In this document: in pieces, positions 51,853 to 59,411 of the stretch
Numbering within the stretch: position 1 is the stretch's first letter
Layout of the letters: each line of letters begins with the position of its first letter
Origin: a virus
Length of the DNA stretch: 64,000 nucleotides
Virus record (IMG/VR): IMGVR_UViG_3300013109_000495
Coordinates: 57,820-121,819 of that record
Strand: one strand, 5' to 3'
Translations under genes and position numbers: made by a program
The notes under the pieces: generated by a model
What the model was told of the DNA's origin: nothing
The model's input: the letters and a program-made list of their open reading frames with translations, nothing else
Databases searched by the model: none

Positions 51853-52861
51853 TTGGTATAAAATAGATACTAACAAAAATTTACAAATTAAAAACATATG
51901 CCCTCGACCATATGATACTCTTCTTATAGATAAAAACGGATCTTGTTATGCTTGTGAGTGTACATCTTGGTTGCCACAAAGCATAGGAAACTTACAATTA
52001 AAATCATTAAACGAAATAATTAATTCCAAAACACACAAACACTTACAAGAGTCTGTTGCAGACGGAACTTATCGTTATTGTAATGAGCATCAATGCTCTT
52101 ATATGAAGTCTGGTGCTGTATTGCATGGCCAGCCGGAACGCATACAGCATTTAAGACTTGCTATAGATGATAGTTGTAATTTAAGATGTCCTAGCTGTCG
52201 TAAAGGTTTAATATTTCATAAAGAAGGTTCAGCATATACATTAGGAATTAAACTTGCAGACAAAATAAACGATTGGTTATACAATTATAAACATCCAATC
52301 CAAGTCCACATAGGATCAGATGGCGATCCTTTTGCTTCACACGTATATAGACACTTCATGGAACAAACTCCAGAGCGAGATAATATAAAGTATTCCATAT
52401 TAACTAATGGACTTATGTTTAAAGAGTTTCATACTAAAGTACCTTACGTTATTAACAATTTACAAGAACTAGGTGTTAGCATAGACGGTGCAAGTAAAGA
52501 AACATATGAAAAATTAAGACTAGGCGGCAATTGGAATAAAATTAATGAAAACCTAGACTGCATATCTGAATTAAAAGAGAAACACAATTTTAGATTTACA
52601 TTATACTTTGTTGTACAAAAAAACAACTATCACGAAATGGAAGATATTACACTGCTAGGTAAAAAATATAATGCTGATAGGGTTTGGTTGAGTCGAATAC
52701 AAGACTGGAATACATTTGAAAATTTTGAAGAACATAACATATTCAACACTGCACATCCATTAAATTCTGAATATCTAAAACAACTAAACAAGTTAGAAGA
52801 ATTTTCTAAAACTTCAAACGGTGATATTTTAGAAGAAGCAACCTTAAGACAACTTCATTAA
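51830..52861 (+). CDS. Radical SAM protein with N-terminal auxiliary-cluster module
   Basis: A 343-residue protein. The N-terminal half has SPASM/twitch-like cysteines (C24, C39, C42, C44, C84, C89; LLIDKNGSCYACECTSW) before the radical SAM triad C116, C120 and C123 (SCNLRCPSCRKG). Core strands are VHIGSDGDPFASH, YSILTNGLMF and LGVSIDGASKETYEKLR. The auxiliary module precedes the core, the reverse of common SPASM proteins. It overlaps a small gene upstream and converges with an oxygenase-like gene downstream. Confidence 0.8.
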   Translation: MINQRLFDWYKIDTNKNLQIKNICPRPYDTLLIDKNGSCYACECTSWLPQSIGNLQLKSLNEIINSKTHKHLQESVADGTYRYCNEHQCSYMKSGAVLHGQPERIQHLRLAIDDSCNLRCPSCRKGLIFHKEGSAYTLGIKLADKINDWLYNYKHPIQVHIGSDGDPFASHVYRHFMEQTPERDNIKYSILTNGLMFKEFHTKVPYVINNLQELGVSIDGASKETYEKLRLGGNWNKINENLDCISELKEKHNFRFTLYFVVQKNNYHEMEDITLLGKKYNADRVWLSRIQDWNTFENFEEHNIFNTAHPLNSEYLKQLNKLEEFSKTSNGDILEEATLRQLH

Positions 52862-53467
52862 ATTAAACGGGTCTTTTAATGGCATAGTAGCCAACATAAT
52901 TCTTGGATACTTTGCTTGTGGACCTGGCATCACGCGATGTGGTAGATAACTGTTAAACACTATAGGACACGTATGCATATGATAACGTTCACGCAACGGA
53001 TATAAATTAGCTACGGTATTATGTATTGCATCGAGATTATAACAATACTCTCCGTCGGTAAATTCATTTAAAATTTCAGGAAACTCACGCAACTTCTCAT
53101 CAGGTATATCATACCATTCAGTATATACATCCTCAGTATTGTATATAGGAAAATTTATTTTAAAGTTTCTGTCGGGTGCTCCATGATGCAAAACAAATCC
53201 TTGTGTCATTGCTTCTGTAAGAACTCCTACTGTGATTTCTTGAATTGGTATTTTTACGTATTGAAAATATTCAATTAAAGCTGGAGCACTGCGAGCCAAG
53301 TCTTTGTAATCAATTTTCATCCAGAACCCTTTTGACGTGCGGTCTTCGAGAAAGCCAGTATTAGTGCGTATCCATTGCATTACTTGTTGTTTTATATCTT
53401 CGAGATTGTATACAGGTAACTCATGAACTGCTTTGTATTGTGTTTGATTTCCAAGGTAATCTATCAT
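52844..53467 (-). CDS. 2OG-Fe(II) oxygenase-like protein
   Basis: About 207 residues from MIDYLGNQTQYKAVHELPVY. FVLHHGAPDRNFKINFPIYN, DVYTEWYD and NSYLPHRVMPGP followed by R-I-M-L resemble phage 2OG oxygenases in which an Asn-rich strand and a distal H-R-V...R form the site; the first iron His is uncertain. The start at 53467 is chosen because AATAAATA ends 8 bases upstream; the longer frame (to 53551) crosses the divergent gene. Confidence 0.55.
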   Translation of the reverse strand: MIDYLGNQTQYKAVHELPVYNLEDIKQQVMQWIRTNTGFLEDRTSKGFWMKIDYKDLARSAPALIEYFQYVKIPIQEITVGVLTEAMTQGFVLHHGAPDRNFKINFPIYNTEDVYTEWYDIPDEKLREFPEILNEFTDGEYCYNLDAIHNTVANLYPLRERYHMHTCPIVFNSYLPHRVMPGPQAKYPRIMLATMPLKDPFNLMKLS

Positions 53468-53475
53468 AAAAAAAA

Positions 53476-53483
53476 TATTTATT
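53476..53483 (-). promoter_or_regulatory. Late-type octamer, minus strand
   Basis: AATAAATA (minus), 8 bases before the start of the oxygenase-like gene, and divergent with the octamer at 53499. Confidence 0.4.
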
Positions 53484-53498
53484 GCACTACATTTGACA

Positions 53499-53506
53499 AT
53501 TAAATA
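53499..53506 (+). promoter_or_regulatory. Late-type octamer, plus strand
   Basis: ATTAAATA, 10 bases before the ATG of the dehydrogenase-like gene. Confidence 0.35.
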
Positions 53507-53516
53507 TTCAGCAATC

Positions 53517-54029
53517 ATGAAAATAGCAATAACAGGACATAAACGCGGCATTGGTAAAGCATTTGCGGAACAATTATCTACCCGTGGACACGAAATAATT
53601 GGTATATCGCGAAGTGATGGAGAGAATATACGTAGAACAATTCACACAGCATCTATAATAGAACCTTGCGATTTTTTTATTAACAATGCAATAAGTTTTT
53701 ATGCTCAGACTGAATTGTTATTTGAAGTTTGGCACCGGTGGCAACCTTACAAAGATGTTCATTATATCTGGAATATATCAACAAAAATATGTGCTGAGTC
53801 ACGTGATTTTGAAATAAACGGACTAACCATGAGAGAGTCAATGCAATATCGCAATCAAAAAATGAGCTTGGAACTTGCTCATGAACAATTAAATGCACAG
53901 GCCAGCAATATAAAGATGTCTTTGATCCGTCCTGGCAGTGTCAACACACAAAAGTTTAGTCCTTCTGACAGTATTTCGGCTGAGGCATACGTCAAGCAAG
54001 TGTTAGAAAACCAAGGAATATTATTATAA
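53517..54029 (+). CDS. Short-chain dehydrogenase/reductase-like protein
   Basis: A 170-residue compact SDR. MKIAITGHKRGIGKAFAEQL is the TGxxxGxG cofactor loop, FINNAISFY the NNA motif, YIWNIST the catalytic Ser, and YRNQK the YxxxK pair; IRPGSVNT follows. It would oxidise or reduce a sugar or other small alcohol with NAD(P). It is shorter than typical SDRs (about 250 aa). It abuts the sulfotransferase-like gene. Confidence 0.8.
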   Translation: MKIAITGHKRGIGKAFAEQLSTRGHEIIGISRSDGENIRRTIHTASIIEPCDFFINNAISFYAQTELLFEVWHRWQPYKDVHYIWNISTKICAESRDFEINGLTMRESMQYRNQKMSLELAHEQLNAQASNIKMSLIRPGSVNTQKFSPSDSISAEAYVKQVLENQGILL

Positions 54030-54572
54030 ATGTTGTCTAGTTGGGGCAATTTATTAAACACGGATTGTCATGTTATAAAAATTAAAGGCTTATACGTTTA
54101 TCCAATATTTAAAAATGGATCAACGCAACTACTTGCACAAAAAGATAAACTAATTGTTAATAGTAATATTAAAAAATTAAAAAATATTGTTGTTATTTTA
54201 AGAGATCCTACAGAAAGATTTATAGCCGGAGTCAACAAAGTAGCTTTTGTTAAAAAAACAACAGTTACTAAAACAATGACAAAAATAAAAAACAACAAAC
54301 TAATTGATAGACATTTTATTCCACAATTTATTTGGTTGTTACATTTAAAAAAATATTTTGATGGTGATGTAGAATTAACACCAATGTATACATTAGACAG
54401 ATTATTAACAAACAAAACTAGAGACGAAAGCTGGCCGAAAAATAAAATTACTGTTAATCCTATAAAAAAATTTATCAACATCGACGAAAAAATGATACAA
54501 AAATATATGCATAAGAATATAAAACTAAAAACTATTATAAAGGATTTAATAAATGTTTTGCCCAAGAATTAA
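54030..54572 (+). CDS. Sulfotransferase-like protein
   Basis: A 180-residue protein. LYVYPIFKNGSTQLLAQK fits the PAPS 5'-loop (P-K/x-x-G-S/T-T) and IVVILRDPTERFIAGVN the 3'-phosphate motif (R-x-P-x-x-R). It is more divergent than the sulfotransferase at 24218. Its ATG directly follows the SDR stop, and it overlaps the radical SAM gene by 20 bases, so these three form one unit. Confidence 0.65.
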   Translation: MLSSWGNLLNTDCHVIKIKGLYVYPIFKNGSTQLLAQKDKLIVNSNIKKLKNIVVILRDPTERFIAGVNKVAFVKKTTVTKTMTKIKNNKLIDRHFIPQFIWLLHLKKYFDGDVELTPMYTLDRLLTNKTRDESWPKNKITVNPIKKFINIDEKMIQKYMHKNIKLKTIIKDLINVLPKN

Positions 54573-55632
54573 TCATTTTGTTAGATTAAATGACAATGGC
54601 ACAATTGGTAAATGTGGGCATATGACAAATGCAAAGGGATTTAAAACTTTTAAAGACTTACATAAAAGCCAATGGCTTAAAAAAATTGAACTTGATATGA
54701 CGTTAGATGCTTGGCCAGAAGAATGTATAAGATGTAAACAAACCGAAGAAGTAACTGGAGAAAGTATTAGAACTAAAAGTATCGAACGACATAAAATATT
54801 ACATCCACTTAAAGAAGATTATCTAGTTGTTGGTGGAGTATTAGATAACGTATGCAATAGTGCTTGTCAAACTTGTAATGCAAATCTTTCAACTAAAATA
54901 GGAAGTTTAGAAAAAAATTATATAAAAACAAACAATCTTCAAACGTTTTTTGGGTTACCACAACACAGAATTTTAGAAGTAGATGTTAATGGCGGAGAAC
55001 CTACTGCTAGTAAAAATTATAAAATTTTATTAAAAAACTTACCATCTAATACAAAAATAGTAAGAATGAATACTAACGGTTCAAGAATGATTAATGAATT
55101 AATTGATTTATTAGAAAATAAAATTATGGTTATTGTTACAATAAGTTTTGATGGTACTGAAAACGTGCATGATTACGTACGGTGGCCAATTAAATGGGAA
55201 AAATTTATAAAAACAGTTGCAAAATATAAAAAACTACAAAAACAATACAAACTACTTAAATTAGATTTCTGGACTACTGTAAGTTGTTTAAATGTTGGAG
55301 ACTTTCCAAATATTATAAAATATGCATCAGATAATAATATTAATCATGCATGGGCATTTTTAAACACGCCCGACGTATTAAATGTAAAATATAAAAATCC
55401 ATTTACTGTTGATGCAAAAATAGATTTTTTATCAAGCAACAATAAAATGTTACACGAAATGGCTACACATATAGCAATCGAATCCGATAATACAAATGGT
55501 GGTGTAATTGATGAACAACCTAACTTAGAACTGTTTATTAAAAAACAAGACTATCTTAGAAAAATTAATATTAATGATTATTTTAATTTTGATGAGAATC
55601 TATTCAATAGCAATTCAGCAAACCCTTTATGA
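54553..55632 (+). CDS. Radical SAM protein with N-terminal twitch-like module
   Basis: A 359-residue protein. N-terminal cysteines C3, C21, C58 and C61 (RINHFVRLNDNGTIGKC, then ECIRCKQTEE) precede the radical SAM triad C101, C105 and C108 (VCNSACQTCNANL). VDVNGGEPTASK and TISFDGTENVHDYVRWP are core strands. It has the same architecture as the genes at 60442 and 61676. Its end overlaps the convergent SGNH gene by 55 bases. Confidence 0.8.
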   Translation: MFCPRINHFVRLNDNGTIGKCGHMTNAKGFKTFKDLHKSQWLKKIELDMTLDAWPEECIRCKQTEEVTGESIRTKSIERHKILHPLKEDYLVVGGVLDNVCNSACQTCNANLSTKIGSLEKNYIKTNNLQTFFGLPQHRILEVDVNGGEPTASKNYKILLKNLPSNTKIVRMNTNGSRMINELIDLLENKIMVIVTISFDGTENVHDYVRWPIKWEKFIKTVAKYKKLQKQYKLLKLDFWTTVSCLNVGDFPNIIKYASDNNINHAWAFLNTPDVLNVKYKNPFTVDAKIDFLSSNNKMLHEMATHIAIESDNTNGGVIDEQPNLELFIKKQDYLRKININDYFNFDENLFNSNSANPL

Positions 55633-56291
55633 TGTTTTTCTCCATAATGTATACCATCTTGTGCTATATTTGGATCAGTAATTCTTTCTCTGCGTGATCC
55701 TTTTCCAAAATATTGATCCCATGGTGGCCAGCAACTCCTAAGCGTAGCATAATCCATTACATTTAAATTAGCTGGAAGAATAGGTATCTCTTCTGCAAAA
55801 CAGTGAAATACTTTTGCATGATTATGGTCAGCAAATTTTTGTACAAAAAAAAGATTTTTTAAAAAATTTTGATGATCTGTAATATCTGTTTCGTATCTTA
55901 ATTGTTTGTCTCGACCAAATAAATGGATTGGAATTTTATCTAAATGTTCTCTTCTACTAACACTTGGCCAACAACAAATAATAATTTTAGGAAATAAAAC
56001 TTTTTCTGTTCCATATAAAATACGAACCATTTTATCTGCCGAACACCCTGGTACCGCTAGATTCCAGTACCTTAATAATTTTGTATTATGTTTTGATAAG
56101 TGGGATACCCAATATGTTTCTTCTGCATGACCAACTCCAAAGGTATGTGAACATCCTAATATAACTACATTCTTTTTCCCTGCGGGTAAAGGAGCAAATT
56201 CTGGACAACGATAGCCAAACGAATTTACTTTCATTCCTTCAGCATTATTGTTTACAGGAATTTCTTTATCTGAAAAATGCCCAATATTCAT
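55578..56291 (-). CDS. SGNH-hydrolase-like protein
   Basis: A 237-residue protein. NVVILGCSHTFGVGHAEETY gives the nucleophile block (Ser in GCSH), LAVPGCSADKM the Gly block and DGIHYGEKHHKGFAELLL the D-x-x-H block. It is a possible glycan O-acyl esterase or transferase. It is TAATG-coupled to the small gene at 56291 and overlaps the radical SAM gene by 55 bases. Confidence 0.75.
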   Translation of the reverse strand: MNIGHFSDKEIPVNNNAEGMKVNSFGYRCPEFAPLPAGKKNVVILGCSHTFGVGHAEETYWVSHLSKHNTKLLRYWNLAVPGCSADKMVRILYGTEKVLFPKIIICCWPSVSRREHLDKIPIHLFGRDKQLRYETDITDHQNFLKNLFFVQKFADHNHAKVFHCFAEEIPILPANLNVMDYATLRSCWPPWDQYFGKGSRRERITDPNIAQDGIHYGEKHHKGFAELLLNRFSSKLK

Positions 56292-56587
56292 TACGTACTT
56301 CCTCGTGACAATTCCATTTTACGTTTTAATTGATGTTGTATGAATACTTCAATAAAGCTCATTTTACCGGGCAATACCTTACCATATTTTATTCTTGCTA
56401 TGGTAAGATGTTTTGCTTTAGCATAACATTCCATAAGTGCTCTTGTTTTGATATAACGTATTTTTAAAGCATTGTTGTCATGCAAATATTTTACAAATGG
56501 GGATTCATCTATTATAAGATTCTTTGCTAATTCTATTGGACAATGTTCGTTGTAACCTTTTAACTCCATTGTAAAGAACCATTTCAT
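56291..56587 (-). CDS. Small basic protein, unknown
   Basis: A 98-residue protein with MELKGYNEHCPIELAKNLII and YIKTRALMECYAKAKHLTIA. A second Met (56569) could be the start. It is TAATG-coupled to the SGNH gene and lies just downstream of tRNA-Asp on the same strand. No family recognised. Confidence 0.55.
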   Translation of the reverse strand: MKWFFTMELKGYNEHCPIELAKNLIIDESPFVKYLHDNNALKIRYIKTRALMECYAKAKHLTIARIKYGKVLPGKMSFIEVFIQHQLKRKMELSRGST

Positions 56588-56609
56588 ATACGTAATTATA
56601 AAGAGATCA

Positions 56610-56685
56610 TGGCGGTCTGTACGGGAATCGAACCCGTGATCTTCTCCGTGACAGGGAGACGTGTTAACCGCTACACTAACAGACC
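56610..56685 (-). tRNA. tRNA-Asp (GTC)
   Basis: 76 bases including an encoded CCA. Acceptor arms GGTCTGT / ACAGACC, T-arm GGGTTCGATTCCC, anticodon stem TCTCC / GGAGA with loop CTGTCAC, giving anticodon GTC. Confidence 0.95.
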
Positions 56686-56693
56686 GTTATGGT

Positions 56694-57092
56694 CTATTCA
56701 GTTACCACTGGACAGTTTGGATTTGCAATTGCATCTTCCAAAGCTGAAGCACTAGCATTCAGTTGTGATTCTAAATTAGCAACTGTACTTTCTAATTCTC
56801 CTCTTAGAGCATCAGAGTCGTTCAGTCTAGCATTAACCGCCACTGAATCGGCTTCCAAACCTGCAATTACAGATTCTAATCCTGCTATTGCGTCATTGCG
56901 AACTGCTATTTCGTCTGACAATGATTCAGTTAGAGTTGCTGACGCCGAAATTTCATCGTTAGCATTAGACAAGTCTGCTTCTAAATCTTTAACTGTTCCT
57001 GCTTGATTTGTTACAATAATCAACAAAACAACAACGAGGATAAAATAAAGCCACGGTGCCGGTTTTGCAATTAATTTTTTGATTGTTTCCAT
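56694..57092 (-). CDS. Membrane-anchored coiled-coil protein (spanin-like candidate)
   Basis: A 132-residue protein. METIKKLIAKPAPW is followed by one transmembrane helix (YFILVVVLLIIVTNQAG), then a long Ala/Ser/Glu/Leu heptad-rich coiled coil (LEADLSNANDEISASATLTE onward) and a Cys near the C-terminus. An N-in anchor with a periplasmic coiled coil matches inner-membrane spanins. I chose the Met at 57092 because the longer frame runs into tRNA-Ala. The gene sits between tRNA-Asp and tRNA-Ala. Confidence 0.6.
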   Translation of the reverse strand: METIKKLIAKPAPWLYFILVVVLLIIVTNQAGTVKDLEADLSNANDEISASATLTESLSDEIAVRNDAIAGLESVIAGLEADSVAVNARLNDSDALRGELESTVANLESQLNASASALEDAIANPNCPVVTE

Positions 57093-57141
57093 AATAATAT
57101 TATTATATAGTACTATTATATAACAATACAAGAATAATCTT

Positions 57142-57217
57142 TGGTGGACCGAATGGGATTCGAACCCACGACCCCCTGAATGCAAATCAGGTGCTCTCCC
57201 AACTGAGCTATCGGCCC
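57142..57217 (-). tRNA. tRNA-Ala (TGC)
   Basis: 76 bases with encoded CCA. Acceptor arms GGGCCGA / TCGGTCC, D-arm region GCTCAGTTGGGAGAGC, anticodon stem CCTGA / TCAGG with loop TTTGCAT. Confidence 0.95.
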
Positions 57218-57242
57218 GTAGTATGTATCCAAATCGTATATT

Positions 57243-57278
57243 ACCAAAATCACCAAAATCACCAAACGTACCAAACAG
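57243..57278 (+). repeat. Four 9-base tandem units between two tRNAs
   Basis: ACCAAAATC, ACCAAAATC, ACCAAACGT and ACCAAACAG in direct succession in the tRNA-Ala/tRNA-Thr spacer. No coding function is seen. Confidence 0.6.
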
Positions 57279-57313
57279 CTACCATGCCTGGACATGGTAC
57301 AAATCTGCGTGTG

Positions 57314-57389
57314 TGGTGCCGACACAGGGACTCGAACCCCGAACCTACTGATTACAAATCAGTTGCTCTACCAATTGAGCTATGTCGGC
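57314..57389 (-). tRNA. tRNA-Thr (TGT)
   Basis: 76 bases with encoded CCA. Acceptor arms GCCGACA / TGTCGGC, anticodon stem ACTGA / TCAGT with loop TTTGTAA, giving anticodon TGT. Confidence 0.95.
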
Positions 57390-57398
57390 TATCTATAT

Positions 57399-57426
57399 AT
57401 TATACTATAACTCCTAGAAAAATCAA
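57399..57426 (-). promoter_or_regulatory. Sigma70-type promoter for the tRNA cluster
   Basis: On the minus strand: -35 TTGATT (57421-57426), 16-base spacer, perfect -10 TATAAT (57399-57404), 9 bases before the first base of tRNA-Thr. Confidence 0.7.
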
Positions 57427-57486
57427 CCGTTTAAAGCGTTATAGAGCGGCGTACACGCATGGTAAAGGCTTATCAAGTGTCTTTAT

Positions 57487-57556
57487 ACATAAGCAATATT
57501 ACCATGCAATCCTTACATATCTGAGTTGTAAAAAACACATAAGTAATACTACCATG
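57487..57556 (+). repeat. Duplicated start-region repeat
   Basis: ACATAAGCAATATTACCATG (57487-57506) and ACATAAGTAATACTACCATG (57537-57556), 18 of 20 bases identical, spaced by exactly 50 bases. Each ends in ATG. The first ATG opens only a six-codon frame; the second starts the gene at 57554. Confidence 0.7.
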
Positions 57557-57739
57557 AGAGATAAAATACATTTAATTAAACATTCAGAACAACTTGCTGA
57601 AACTAAAAAAGAAAAAATACTATTCAGAACTCAACGTCAACCCGTTGAAGCAGGTGCTCATGGTACTTTAGATTACACAATTAAAAAAGGTGTAAACAAA
57701 AATAAAATCGCAGACGACAGAATCATTAAAAGCAAATAA
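57554..57739 (+). CDS. Small basic protein, unknown
   Basis: A 61-residue protein MRDKIHLIKHSEQLAETKKE onward, rich in Lys/Arg, ending DDRIIKSK. A longer upstream frame would cross tRNA genes on the opposite strand, so the ATG at 57554 is preferred. No recognised motif. Confidence 0.55.
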   Translation: MRDKIHLIKHSEQLAETKKEKILFRTQRQPVEAGAHGTLDYTIKKGVNKNKIADDRIIKSK

Positions 57740-57770
57740 AAGTCTTAAACTATTAGTTGTAAATAATAGC

Positions 57771-57929
57771 ATGAAACAGATGTTAAAGAAATTTTGGAAT
57801 TGGAAAATAAAACTAATTCGTGACTACCCAGTGTGGTGTGCATATGCGGCCTGGCTGGAAGGAATTATAATCGGAATATTAATCTATCATTTTTGGATGA
57901 TGGATGTATTAAGTTGTTGCAATGGATAA
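57771..57929 (+). CDS. 52-residue single-pass membrane protein
   Basis: MKQMLKKFWNWKIKLIRDYP is a basic N-terminus, followed by a hydrophobic helix (GIIIGILIYHFW) and a C-C-rich end. It overlaps the lipoprotein gene by 8 bases. It may be a membrane partner of the lipoprotein or a lysis accessory; the function is unknown. Confidence 0.6.
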   Translation: MKQMLKKFWNWKIKLIRDYPVWCAYAAWLEGIIIGILIYHFWMMDVLSCCNG

Positions 57930-58149
57930 AAAAATAGAACGAAATATAATATGGACTCTCGCCGTAATATTAATTTTAGTTGGCGTACTTGGTTGCGTTT
58001 CTATTCCAACAACTAATTTAAATCCTAAAAAAACTACTCCACTTGATACTATAATAATAATGAAAGATCTTGGTACTGCACTTGGTTGTGCGTTTGTTCC
58101 AAATGATCCTGCTTGTCAAAGAGAACCACTCGAATTACATACAAGGTAA
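57922..58149 (+). CDS. Small lipoprotein (outer-spanin-like candidate)
   Basis: A 75-residue protein with a charged N-terminus (MDKKIERNI), a hydrophobic helix (WTLAVILILVGVLGC) ending in a lipobox-type V-L-G-C, then a Pro/Thr-rich mature part with further Cys. The size and lipobox match outer-membrane spanin subunits, and a candidate inner spanin lies at 56694. It overlaps the membrane protein gene upstream. Confidence 0.55.
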   Translation: MDKKIERNIIWTLAVILILVGVLGCVSIPTTNLNPKKTTPLDTIIIMKDLGTALGCAFVPNDPACQREPLELHTR

Positions 58150-58150
58150 T

Positions 58151-58465
58151 TTAAATTGCTAATCGATTTTCTGTAAAATCTAAACCTTCTAACTCTTTAG
58201 GTTTACCCAATGGATACGATGGCTCTAGTCTGAACTCTTCGCCTGTATCGTCGTTCTTGCAACCAGCAACTAGCCAATCCCATTTAAACTGACCGTCTAC
58301 AACAAATTCCCACATAACATCATAGGTTCCGTTATTCCTTGTCTGTAAAGTAAGTTCTGTTTTACAGGCTTCCATTGTATCATATGTTTGTTGCATTTGA
58401 AACGTTTGTTGTGTTGCTATTGGATCTTGTGTTATAAGATAAGCAAGAATTAAAATTTTATACAT
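58151..58465 (-). CDS. Secreted small protein, unknown
   Basis: A 104-residue protein with an N-terminal signal-peptide-like stretch (MYKILILAYLITQDPIA), then two cysteines (EACKTEL, VAGCKND) that could pair in the periplasm. It is convergent with the lipoprotein gene and lies 4 bases after the stop of the lipoprotein gene upstream of it on the minus strand. Confidence 0.55.
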   Translation of the reverse strand: MYKILILAYLITQDPIATQQTFQMQQTYDTMEACKTELTLQTRNNGTYDVMWEFVVDGQFKWDWLVAGCKNDDTGEEFRLEPSYPLGKPKELEGLDFTENRLAI

Positions 58466-58469
58466 ATAA

Positions 58470-59093
58470 TTAAAAAACTATATCTTTACCTTCTGACTTA
58501 TTACAATATTGCATATTCAAAACGAAATTTAACCCTGACGATTTAAAACAATGTGAATATGATTTTTGTTTTATTTTATGTTTAAAATTTGGTGCGAATT
58601 TGTCTAATGTTGTGTAATTTGTTAATTTTACATAATGTACCGGTGACTCATTAATATGCGTTGCTATGCTTGGTTCATTTTTGTGAATTGGTGTATAAGG
58701 TCTAATTGATTCTTTTTCAACATGAATTTTCTTTTTACCTAGGAACCAGTTTCCTTTATCTTTTGGTAGGAACCCTCCAAAATCATTTAAAGATTTATTT
58801 GCAATTTCGAAACTAGTAATCGATAATTCTTTATTTTTAAAGTGTTTTTTAAGACGTTTTTCTGTATATTTGTTTTCAACAGCCGCGTACATATGTTGAC
58901 TTATTGTTTTACCAGTTGATTTATGTGATGCTAAATTAACAAGAGCACTTGCCGCCTGATGCTCATATTTTCCAGTAGCTGTTGCTATTGCACCATTAAT
59001 TGAAAGACTACCTTCAAGGGTAGATACCAGTGGAAGACCCGAACATCCATTTAAAAACGTTACTAATAGTATTGCGCCTAATAACCGTTTCAT
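58470..59093 (-). CDS. Lipoprotein, unknown
   Basis: A 207-residue protein with a lipoprotein signal, MKRLLGAILLVTFLNGC (lipobox F-L-N-G-C), then GAIATATGKYEHQAASALVN, and a basic helical stretch near YTEKRLKKHFKNK. It would be anchored to a membrane in the periplasm. The ATG at 59093 is preferred to the TTG at 59099. The function is not recognisable. Confidence 0.6.
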   Translation of the reverse strand: MKRLLGAILLVTFLNGCSGLPLVSTLEGSLSINGAIATATGKYEHQAASALVNLASHKSTGKTISQHMYAAVENKYTEKRLKKHFKNKELSITSFEIANKSLNDFGGFLPKDKGNWFLGKKKIHVEKESIRPYTPIHKNEPSIATHINESPVHYVKLTNYTTLDKFAPNFKHKIKQKSYSHCFKSSGLNFVLNMQYCNKSEGKDIVF

Positions 59094-59136
59094 AGTCAAT
59101 TATTTAAACTCCTATTAAATTAGTTATAACTATATA

Positions 59137-59343
59137 TTACTCTGCAATTTGATTGCATTGTTCTTTTGTTGCCTTCAATCCATCTTCAGAATTAAATAAC
59201 CAAACATAAGAATAAACAACCTGATCCCCATCAATCACACACTTCTTACCATAAGAAAGTGTTGGATTTTTTACAGAACAAGCTGTTAGCAAAACAGTTG
59301 CAAATAATATAACAACTAATCTTTTTATAAATGTATTTATCAT
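59137..59343 (-). CDS. Small lipoprotein, unknown
   Basis: A 68-residue protein with the signal MINTFIKRLVVILFATVLLT followed by A-C (lipobox L-L-T-A-C), then two further Cys in KKCVIDGDQ and KEQCNQIAE. The Met at 59343 fits signal-peptide length better than the upstream start at 59364. It is the first gene of a minus-strand run of three exported proteins. Confidence 0.6.
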   Translation of the reverse strand: MINTFIKRLVVILFATVLLTACSVKNPTLSYGKKCVIDGDQVVYSYVWLFNSEDGLKATKEQCNQIAE

Positions 59344-59411
59344 AATATACACACATAATAACACATATCACGATACAGTCAACCACGAAAAATAGCAAAT
59401 AATTAACAATA

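Noticed and set aside
54098-54565. 155-codon hydrophobic minus-strand frame
   Set aside because: Fully antisense to the sulfotransferase-like gene; its hydrophobic Phe/Ile/Leu content is what Lys/Asn-rich sense codons give on the other strand.
57191-57739. A 182-codon open frame on the plus strand
   Set aside because: Its first ~120 codons run antisense through tRNA-Ala and tRNA-Thr; only the part from the ATG at 57554 is kept as a gene.
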